The translations under genes and the position numbers were made by a program. Below, in pieces: positions 13,205 to 18,300 of a stretch of DNA of 18,300 bases; within the stretch, counting starts at the first letter, position 1, and each line of letters starts with the position of its first letter. Below the pieces are notes generated by a model that was not told the DNA's origin, made no database searches, and worked only from the letters and a program-made list of their open reading frames with translations. The DNA comes from Mailhella sp. (GTDB taxonomy: Bacteria > Desulfobacterota > Desulfovibrionia > Desulfovibrionales > Desulfovibrionaceae). Where the stretch lies: positions 1 through 18,300 of the forward strand of contig JAFQPD010000012.1 in NCBI GenBank assembly GCA_017411945.1, read 5' to 3'.

Positions 13205-13523
13205 ATGCCCGTGCGAAAACGCCGAGAGGTGTTTCCATGGGCTGTGCCGTATGCGGCGGCGTACTTTCCCCGTGGGGGGAAGGCGGCTGTGCAAGCCGGC
13301 TCCAGCCTGGAAAAAATTCGCTTCCCGGCCATAATGGCCGTTCTATGTACTTGCCCAACGGCGTTCCATAGCTTACAAATAAGGAAAGGACGCCGGCGGC
13401 GGTCAAGCCTCTCCCGTCAGGTGTCTTCGTCATAAAGTCGTCGGCCATGCCGACACCCTAAAGAGCTATCCGAACCGTGCGCAGGGCAAGTTCCCCCGCC
13501 CGGCTCTCCAAGGAGATACAGTA
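13205..13523 (+). other. Non-coding, structured spacer upstream of the zapB-like gene
   Basis: About 320 bases with no convincing long gene. Visible structure: hairpin CTTTCCCC-GTGG-GGGGAAGG (13264-13283), hairpin CGGCT-GTGCA-AGCCG directly after it (13284-13298), and hairpin GTCGGC-CAT-GCCGAC (13440-13454) nested in GGTGTC/GACACC. A 44-codon open frame at 13237-13371 starts with ATG after AGAGGTG and has three cysteines (MGCAVCGG start); it may be chance. A promoter-like pair lies at 13351-13379. It does not match a tRNA, tmRNA, SRP RNA or RNase P RNA that I can recognise. Confidence 0.5.
13351..13379 (+). promoter_or_regulatory. Candidate promoter for zapB-zapA-6S RNA
   Basis: TTGCCC (13351-13356) and TACAAA (13374-13379) with a 17-base spacer, each matching four of six consensus bases. 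It lies between the rex terminator and the next gene, where a promoter is needed. It would give a leader of about 140 bases that includes the 13440-13454 hairpin. Short matches like this arise by chance, so confidence is low. Confidence 0.3.
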
Positions 13524-13808
13524 ATGGAAAAGTTGGATCTGCTGGCTCAGCGTATCGACAGTCTCATACAGGAACTCAATCGTCTTCGCGAAGAGAATCA
13601 TCTCCTTCGCGAAGAGGGCAGCAAGCTTCGTGAAGAGGGCGTCAGGCTCCGCGAAGATCTTGAACTCGGCCAGATGACGGCCGATGATCTTCAGGAAAAG
13701 CTCAACGCCGCCTTCAGCGTTCAGGCTGAAGCTACCAGCCGCGTGGATGCGCTCATCAGCCGCATCCAGAGTGCTCTGCCCATGCCGGAAGAACAGCAGA
13801 ACGGATAA
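13524..13808 (+). CDS. ZapB-like coiled-coil protein encoded before zapA
   Basis: A 94-residue soluble protein that is almost wholly coiled coil. The heptad pattern is plain in LIQELNRLREENHLLREEGS and the following LREEGVRLRED, and residues 21-46 are near repeats of LREE/LRED. The second half (about 55-85) is a weaker amphipathic helix ending MPEEQQNG. Its place 15 bases before zapA suggests a division-ring partner like ZapB or the small coiled-coil family often found next to zapA. AAGGAG precedes the ATG by 8 bases. Coiled coils are easily matched by chance, so the role comes from context and not from specific residues. Confidence 0.72.
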   Translation: MEKLDLLAQRIDSLIQELNRLREENHLLREEGSKLREEGVRLREDLELGQMTADDLQEKLNAAFSVQAEATSRVDALISRIQSALPMPEEQQNG

Positions 13809-13823
13809 TTTCAGGCGGCCGCC

Positions 13824-14126
13824 ATGGAAAGCTATCAGCTCGACGTATGTGACCTCAAGCTGGCCTTTCGCACTGCCGCAGGGCCGGAGCGCGTGGAACG
13901 TGCGCGTTGCTACGTTGACGAGATATACGCTCAGATGAAGGCCTACGGCGGCCCCTTAGGCAAAGACAAGGTGCTTGTCATGATGCTCATCAGCCTTGCG
14001 GACGACTTTCTCCAGCTGCGCGAACAGCACAGCAGGGCCGACGGCAGGCTGGATGAGCTGCTGCAAAGTTTGAAAGAAAGCGGCATGGGATCGGAGGGCG
14101 ATGAAATGCCTCCGGAGGGCAAATAG
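13824..14126 (+). CDS. zapA: Cell division protein ZapA
   Basis: ZapA binds FtsZ and bundles its filaments at the division site. The 100 residues have the family layout: a short N-terminal strand region (YQLDVCDLKLAFRT), a helix with VERARCYVDEIYAQMKAYGG, then the dimerising coiled-coil helix KVLVMMLISLADDFLQLREQ, equivalent to the usual ALNLADEL block. The tail after about residue 80 is polar. The start at 13824 follows GGCGGCCGCC, not a clear ribosome site; coupling with the preceding gene, which ends 15 bases upstream, may help. A 6S RNA begins about 20 bases after the stop, the same zapA-ssrS order known from gamma-proteobacteria, which supports the call. Confidence 0.85.
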   Translation: MESYQLDVCDLKLAFRTAAGPERVERARCYVDEIYAQMKAYGGPLGKDKVLVMMLISLADDFLQLREQHSRADGRLDELLQSLKESGMGSEGDEMPPEGK

Positions 14127-14146
14127 CCCGTCCTGCCGTACTGAAT

Positions 14147-14322
14147 TCCCTGGAGTGTGCGTGGGTAACTAGCTTGCGCCGGCCTCACTAGCGTTAGCAG
14201 GGGGCCAGACCCCGGAATGGTGCGCATGCCCGCCCCTGTGCGGGAAGTCTGAAGTTCCGACTAGGCTCCCACCTTGAGACCACCAGGTCTCGTGCCAGCA
14301 GTTGTTCACGGCATTCCGGGGC
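14147..14322 (+). ncRNA. ssrS: 6S RNA
   Basis: A roughly 175-base RNA that mimics an open promoter and holds sigma70 RNA polymerase in stationary phase. The two ends pair: CCCTGGAGTG (14148-14157) with CATTCCGGGG (14312-14321), then CGTGGGTAAC (14160-14169) with GTTGTTCACG (14301-14310), with a few G-U pairs. Internal blocks GGGGGCCAGACCCC (14200-14213) and CACCTTGAGACC (14270-14281) resemble GCGGGCCAGUCCCC and CACCUUGAACC of E. coli 6S RNA, and a terminal hairpin CCCGC/GCGGG lies at about 14229-14243. It follows zapA directly. Exact ends are estimated from pairing. A covariance-model search with the Rfam 6S family would settle it. Confidence 0.88.
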
Positions 14323-14382
14323 TCTTTGCTTCCCTTATTGTCTTCTGCCAATCCTTTCCGTTCGGCGTTTTTGCCTTTCGTG

Positions 14383-14412
14383 GGCTCGCAACCCGTGTTG
14401 CGGCCTGTTTTT
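14383..14412 (+). terminator. Terminator-like hairpin between 6S RNA and rny
   Basis: GGCTCGCAAC (14383-14392) pairs with GTTGCGGCC (14397-14405), one base bulged, loop CCGT, followed by TGTTTTT. It lies 61 bases after the 6S RNA end and 65 before rny, so it probably ends the zapB-zapA-6S transcript. rny would then need its own promoter downstream or read-through. Confidence 0.62.
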
Positions 14413-14477
14413 GCGCGTCTGCAGAATTTCAGGAACTATCGGGGCGTCTGCTCCGTCAACATATTACAGGAATTGCC

Positions 14478-16040
14478 ATGGGAAACTTCACCGTTATCGC
14501 CCTTGCGCTTGTCGCCCTTGCGATAGGCGCGCTTGCGGGCGTGCTCATACAGCGCAGTGTCACCAGTAAACGCATAGGCGAGGCCAACGATCTGGCCCGC
14601 CGCATCGTGGATGAGGCCCGCAAGGAGGCTCATGCCCAGAAGAAGGAGATCCTTATTCAGGGCCAGAACGAAGTGTTCAGCCAGAAGCATGCCCTTGAAA
14701 CGGAATATAAGGAGCAGGAGCGCGTTCTCAAGAATCGCGAGAAAAAGCTTCAGGATATCACCGATCGCCTTGAAGAGAAGATGGAGCGCGTGACTCAGAA
14801 AGAGCACGACATCCTCGTTCAGGAAAAGGAGCAGAACCAGCGCGAGCGCCTCATCGCCGAGAAGGAGACCCTGCTCGAATCCAAGCTCGATGAGCAGGAA
14901 CGCCGCCTGCAGGAAGTCTCCGGCCTTACTGCGGAAGAAGCCAAGGCCCGTCTTTTCGAAGAGATCGAGTCCCGCACCCGTCACGAGGCCGCCAAGATGA
15001 TGCGCGTCATCGAGACTGAGGCCAAGGAGACTGCCGACCGCAAGGCCAAGGAGATACTTGCCTGCGCTATCCAGCGATATGCCGGCGACTATGTTGGCGA
15101 GCAGACCGTTACCGCCGTGACCCTGCCCAGCGAAGACATGAAGGGCCGCATCATCGGCCGCGAAGGCCGCAACATACGCGCCCTCGAAGCCGCTACCGGC
15201 GTCGACCTCATCATCGACGACACTCCTGAGACCGTCATCCTTTCCGCTTACAGCCCCATTCGCCGTCAGGTGGCCCGCATGGCTCTCGAACGCCTCATCC
15301 AGGACGGCCGCATCCATCCCGCCCGCATCGAGGACATCGTTCACAAATGCGAGCAGGAACTGGAAGTGCAGATCCGCGAAGTGGGCGAACAGGCTACCTT
15401 CGACGCCGGTGTGCACGGCATCCATCCCGATATCGTGCGCCTGCTCGGCCAGCTCAAGTACCGCACCAGCTTCACCCAGAACGTGCTCCAGCACTCTCTC
15501 GAAGTGTCCGCCCTCTGCGGCATGATGGCCGCCGAGCTTGGCATGGACATCAAGCGCGCCCGCCGCGCCGGCCTCCTGCACGACATCGGCAAGGCTGTCG
15601 ACCATGAGGTCGAAGGTTCCCATGCCGTCATCGGTGCCGACATCGCCAAGAAGTACGGCGAAGGGAAGGACATCGTGCACGCCATCGCCGCCCATCATGA
15701 AGACGTGCGCCCCGAAACCGCCCTTGCCGTGCTGGTGCAGGCCGCGGACTCCCTGTCTGGTGCGCGCCCCGGCGCCCGCAAGGAGCTGCTCGAAAACTAC
15801 GTCAAGCGACTTGAAGACCTTGAGAACATAGCCGATTCCTTCGACGGAGTGGCCAAGTCCTACGCTATCCAGGCCGGCCGTGAGCTGCGCGTCATCGTCA
15901 ATTCCGATAATGTGGATGATGACAGCACCTACCTGCTCTGCAAGGACATCTCCGCGAAGATCGAGGAGAACCTCACCTATCCCGGTCAGATCCGTGTGAC
16001 CGTCATCCGCGAACGCCGCGCCGTGGGCTTCGCGAAGTAA
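14478..16040 (+). CDS. rny: Ribonuclease Y
   Basis: Membrane-anchored endoribonuclease that starts mRNA decay. The 520 residues, the usual length, have one N-terminal membrane helix (about 4-23), a long charged coiled coil (about 30-195), a KH domain with GRIIGREGRN at 223-232, and an HD domain with His339 (QHSLEVS), the HD pair 368-369 in LLHDIGKA, and AHHEDVRPET further on. The C-terminal block SYAIQAGRELRVIV is also typical. The frame is open 68 codons upstream of 14478, but that part crosses the 6S RNA end and lacks family features. ACAGGAA precedes the chosen ATG. hisI follows after 29 bases, so histidine genes may share its transcript. Confidence 0.96.
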   Translation: MGNFTVIALALVALAIGALAGVLIQRSVTSKRIGEANDLARRIVDEARKEAHAQKKEILIQGQNEVFSQKHALETEYKEQERVLKNREKKLQDITDRLEEKMERVTQKEHDILVQEKEQNQRERLIAEKETLLESKLDEQERRLQEVSGLTAEEAKARLFEEIESRTRHEAAKMMRVIETEAKETADRKAKEILACAIQRYAGDYVGEQTVTAVTLPSEDMKGRIIGREGRNIRALEAATGVDLIIDDTPETVILSAYSPIRRQVARMALERLIQDGRIHPARIEDIVHKCEQELEVQIREVGEQATFDAGVHGIHPDIVRLLGQLKYRTSFTQNVLQHSLEVSALCGMMAAELGMDIKRARRAGLLHDIGKAVDHEVEGSHAVIGADIAKKYGEGKDIVHAIAAHHEDVRPETALAVLVQAADSLSGARPGARKELLENYVKRLEDLENIADSFDGVAKSYAIQAGRELRVIVNSDNVDDDSTYLLCKDISAKIEENLTYPGQIRVTVIRERRAVGFAK

Positions 16041-16069
16041 TCAAACTTTCCCTAAGAGGAACCGCTCCC

Positions 16070-16471
16070 ATGTTCAATGCTCCTGCTGATTTCGCGCCGG
16101 ATTTTGCCAAGGCCGGCGGTCTCATCGCCGCAGTGGCACAGGATGCCGCCACCGGCGAAGTGCTCATGCTCGCATGGATGAACGAAGAGGCCTGGAAGGC
16201 CACTCTCGCCACCGGAGAGGCCCATTACTGGAGCCGCAGCCGTCAGAGCCTCTGGCATAAGGGCGAAAGCTCCGGCATGGTGCAGAAGGTGAAAGCCATC
16301 CGCCTCGACTGCGATTCCGATGCCGTGGTCATGGAGATCGAACAGATAGGCGGTTCCGCCTGCCATACCGGCCGCACGAGCTGCTTCTACCGCCGCCTCG
16401 TGCCCGGCTCTTCTGAAGTCAGCATCTGCTGTCCGCAGGTCTTCGATCCTGCGGAAGTTTACAAGAAATAG
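16070..16471 (+). CDS. hisI: Phosphoribosyl-AMP cyclohydrolase
   Basis: Opens the purine ring of phosphoribosyl-AMP in the third step of histidine synthesis. The 133 residues form a stand-alone enzyme without the HisE pyrophosphohydrolase domain, so HisE must be encoded elsewhere. The motif order is complete: MLAWMNEEAW at 33-42, WSRSRQSLWHKGESSG at 54-69, magnesium-binding DCDSD at 80-84, and zinc cysteines Cys81, Cys98 and Cys105 within CDSD and ACHTGRTSCF. AGAGGAA lies upstream of the ATG. The next gene, hisG, begins 10 bases after the stop. Confidence 0.96.
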   Translation: MFNAPADFAPDFAKAGGLIAAVAQDAATGEVLMLAWMNEEAWKATLATGEAHYWSRSRQSLWHKGESSGMVQKVKAIRLDCDSDAVVMEIEQIGGSACHTGRTSCFYRRLVPGSSEVSICCPQVFDPAEVYKK

Positions 16472-16481
16472 AGGTTTCGCC

Positions 16482-17384
16482 ATGGACAGCAAGCTCAAGC
16501 TCGGTATTCCCAAGGGGTCTCTCGAAGAAGCCACCATCTCCCTTTTTGAAAAGGCCGGGTGGAAGATACATAAGCATGTGCGGAACTATTTCCCCGACAT
16601 CAACGACCGCGAGATAACTGCGCGCCTCTGCCGCGTGCAGGAGATCCCCGAATACATCCAGAACGGCATCCTCGACCTTGCTCTCACCGGCAAGGACTGG
16701 CTGGAAGAGCGTCAGGTGCAGTACGGCCCCAAGGACGGCGATGCTCCTGTGGTGGTCATCTCCGACCTCATCTACTCCAAGGTGTCCAACCGCAAGGCCC
16801 GCTGGGTGCTGGCCGTAGCCGGCGATTCCGACTTCGAGAAGGCTGAAGATCTTGCCGGCAAACGAGTTTCCACCGAGCTGCTCGGCGTGACCAAACGCTA
16901 CTTCGAAGAGAAGGGCATCGACGTTCAGGTGAATTATTCCTGGGGCGCGACCGAAGCCAAGGTCGTGGAAGGTCTTGCCGACGCCATCGTGGAAGTGACG
17001 GAGACCGAGACCACCATCCGCGCCCATAACCTGCGCGTCATCGACGAAGTCATGGCCAGCAACACGGTGCTCATCGCCAACCGCGATGCCTGGAACGACC
17101 CGGAAAAGCGTCGCAAGATCGAGCAGATCGACCTGCTCCTGCAGGGTGCCCTGCGCGCCGAAAGCTTCGTCTGCCTCAAGATGAACGCTCCCACCGCAAA
17201 GCTCGACGATATCCTCAAGCTCCTTCCCGCCCTCAATTCTCCCACCGTGGCCGCCCTCAAGGACCCGGCCTGGGTCTCCCTCGAAACCGTGGTCGATACC
17301 CACTTCGTCCGCGACCTCATCCCCCAGCTCCGCGAGATGGGTGCCGAAGGCATCCTGGAGTACAGCCTGAACAAGGTTATTTAA
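16482..17384 (+). CDS. hisG: ATP phosphoribosyltransferase, long form
   Basis: Commits ATP and PRPP to histidine synthesis and is feedback-inhibited by histidine. The 300 residues equal the long form (E. coli 299), so it carries its own C-terminal ACT-like regulatory domain (about 220-300) and does not need HisZ. The catalytic part shows KLGIPKGSLEEAT near the start, GILDLALTGKDW at about 63-74 and, near 180, the PRPP-site stretch DAIVEVTETETTIRAHNL. GAGGT stands 6 bases before the ATG. It is the last plus-strand gene and is followed 12 bases later by the first hairpin of repeat element B. Confidence 0.96.
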   Translation: MDSKLKLGIPKGSLEEATISLFEKAGWKIHKHVRNYFPDINDREITARLCRVQEIPEYIQNGILDLALTGKDWLEERQVQYGPKDGDAPVVVISDLIYSKVSNRKARWVLAVAGDSDFEKAEDLAGKRVSTELLGVTKRYFEEKGIDVQVNYSWGATEAKVVEGLADAIVEVTETETTIRAHNLRVIDEVMASNTVLIANRDAWNDPEKRRKIEQIDLLLQGALRAESFVCLKMNAPTAKLDDILKLLPALNSPTVAALKDPAWVSLETVVDTHFVRDLIPQLREMGAEGILEYSLNKVI

Positions 17385-17395
17385 GAGAGAAGTGC

Positions 17396-17477
17396 GGGGG
17401 AGATAATCTCCCCCACACCCCCATAATTCACGAGGCCGATGTCGCCGGAACAAGTTCCGTCTGACATCGGCCTCGTG
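17396..17477 (+). repeat. Structured intergenic element, copy B (after hisG)
   Basis: Hairpin GGGGGAGA-TAA-TCTCCCCC (17396-17414), linker ACACCCCCATAATT, then a perfect 15-bp stem CACGAGGCCGATGTC (17429-17443) with GACATCGGCCTCGTG (17463-17477). Inside the 19-base loop is a small hairpin CGGAA-CAAG-TTCCG. Its G-rich part and linker nearly equal copy A at 5886. It sits just after the hisG stop and faces copy C tail-to-tail. The long stem could end hisG transcription, though no T-run follows it. Confidence 0.85.
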
Positions 17478-17519
17478 TTTATGTGAGTATGGAAGAATTT
17501 TCTCGCTGACGCCTGAAAC

Positions 17520-17601
17520 CAGAAGCCCGATGGCTCCGAACGCAGTTCGGGGACATCGGGCTTCTGAATCAGGGGGGCGCGGGGGGAATTATTTCCCCCG
17601 C
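17520..17601 (-). repeat. Structured intergenic element, copy C (after asd)
   Basis: Read on the minus strand from just after the asd stop: hairpin GCGGGGGAAA/TTCCCCCCGC (17579-17601), linker GCGCCCCCCTGATT, then a 13-bp stem CAGAAGCCCGATG/CATCGGGCTTCTG (17520-17532 with 17554-17566). It contains an inner hairpin CCGAAC-GCA-GTTCGG (17536-17550). It is the inverted partner of copy B, 42 bases away, so each of the two converging genes, hisG and asd, has one copy at its 3' end. Confidence 0.85.
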
Positions 17602-17604
17602 CCT

Positions 17605-18300
17605 CTACACAAACATGTCGGGGTTGGGCACGCGGACGAGGTCGCGCTTGAGGAGTTCTTCGGCGATCTGCACGGCGTTGAGGGCGGCGCCCTTGCGGAT
17701 ATTGTCGGCGACGATCCACATGTTCAGGCCGTTTTCGATGCTTTCGTCTTCGCGCAGGCGGCCCACGAACACTTCGTCTTCACCGGCGGCGTTGATGGCC
17801 AGGGGGTAGAGGTTGGCGCGAGGGTTGTCCACGACCTGCACGCCGGGGGCCTGGGAAAGGATGACGCGGGCCTGAGCGGAGGTGAGCTTCTTTTCGGTCT
17901 CGATGTTCACGGATTCGGAGTGTCCGTAGAACACGGGCACGCGCACGCAGGTGGCGGTGACGCGGATGTTCGGGTCGAGCATCTTATGCGTTTCGTTCAC
18001 CATCTTCATTTCTTCCTTGGTGTATTCGTTGTCCATGAAGACATCGATGTGGGGAAGGCAGTTGAAGGCGATCTGGTGGGGGTAGGCGTTGTTTTCGATC
18101 TCCTGCATGTTGAACAGGCGGCGCACCTGGGTCTCGAGTTCGTCGAGGCCCTTCTTGCCGGTGCCGGACACGGCCTGATAGGTGGAGACCACGATACGCT
18201 TGATGGTGGCGGCATCGTGCAGGGGCTTGAGGGCCACGAGCATCTGGATGGTGGAGCAGTTGGGGTTGGCGATGATGCCGTTATGCTTCTCGAGATCTTC
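17605..18300 (-). CDS. asd: Aspartate-semialdehyde dehydrogenase, C-terminal part (runs off the right edge)
   Basis: Reduces aspartyl phosphate to aspartate semialdehyde with NADPH, the step after aspartate kinase. The frame is open to the window end, so the N-terminal NADP-binding part is missing. The 231 visible residues begin EDLEKHNGIIANPNCSTIQM, with the catalytic cysteine in NPNCST, then STYQAVSGTGKKG, the substrate-binding histidine region RVPVFYGHSE and a closing LLKRDLVRVPNP. An ATG at 18243 is internal and not the start. Its stop is 4 bases from repeat element C, and it converges on hisG. It pairs functionally with lysC at the other end of the window but is not in the same operon. 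Confidence 0.96.
   Translation of the reverse strand, partial: EDLEKHNGIIANPNCSTIQMLVALKPLHDAATIKRIVVSTYQAVSGTGKKGLDELETQVRRLFNMQEIENNAYPHQIAFNCLPHIDVFMDNEYTKEEMKMVNETHKMLDPNIRVTATCVRVPVFYGHSESVNIETEKKLTSAQARVILSQAPGVQVVDNPRANLYPLAINAAGEDEVFVGRLREDESIENGLNMWIVADNIRKGAALNAVQIAEELLKRDLVRVPNPDMFV

Noticed and set aside
13205..13435. 76-codon plus-strand frame starting next to the rex terminator
   Set aside because: Low-complexity Arg/Ser/Pro translation, starts inside the terminator tail, no ribosome site, and crosses three hairpins.
14147..14322. Idea that this region is coding, as part of a longer rny frame
   Set aside because: Its paired ends and 6S RNA blocks explain it better, and the rny membrane helix begins right after the 14478 start.
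14436..15698. 420-codon minus-strand frame opposite rny
   Set aside because: Antisense shadow of rny; rny shows complete KH and HD domains on the other strand.
17385..17604. CRISPR array between hisG and asd
   Set aside because: There are palindromes but no regular direct repeats with equal spacers, and no cas gene nearby.

Overview
The window looks like a chromosomal core-gene region from a GC-rich member of the Desulfovibrionaceae (Desulfovibrio/Bilophila-like). The reasons are the split ATP synthase locus (atpZ-atpI-atpB-atpE with no b, delta, alpha, gamma, beta or epsilon genes following), a Rex redox repressor directly after atpE, a type III glutamine synthetase, and a zapB-like/zapA/6S RNA/rny arrangement. 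The genus is inferred from gene order and protein character, because no database search was possible.

Layout. Positions 1-10115 are entirely minus-strand. Reading along transcription, slyD-type FKBP, glnN (GS-III) and purD are closely spaced. A 277-base spacer filled with hairpins follows, then purE, an FMN-dependent alpha-hydroxy-acid oxidase-like gene, a second hairpin element, and a TSUP/TauE-type transporter. The run ends with a tight housekeeping group: acpS, nnr, tsaE and lysC (cut by the left edge). From 10294 to 17384 everything is plus-strand: atpZ-atpI-atpB-atpE, a hairpin, rex and a strong terminator, a 360-base leader-like spacer, a zapB-like coiled-coil gene, zapA, a 6S RNA, a terminator, rny, hisI and hisG. 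hisG converges on asd, which is minus-strand and cut by the right edge, across a 220-base spacer made almost wholly of hairpins.

How the genes relate. lysC and asd, at opposite ends, catalyse the first two steps of the aspartate family pathway. purD and purE belong to purine synthesis, and hisG and hisI to histidine synthesis. atpB and atpE make the membrane rotor and stator channel of the F-type ATP synthase. Rex, an NADH/NAD+ sensing repressor, sits in the same transcription unit or just after a leaky terminator, tying energy coupling to redox state. 6S RNA (an RNA polymerase regulator) and RNase Y (mRNA decay) lie side by side.

The most interesting signal is a modular intergenic element seen five times (4145-4237, 5886-5967, 6023-6120, 17396-17477, 17520-17601). 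Each has one or two short G-rich hairpins, a linker like CCCCCATATTTC, and a 12-15 bp stem of copy-specific sequence. Four of the five form two tail-to-tail inverted pairs, as in bacterial REP/BIME clusters, and two copies show a compensatory base-pair change. No phage, plasmid, insertion sequence, CRISPR array or tRNA was found.
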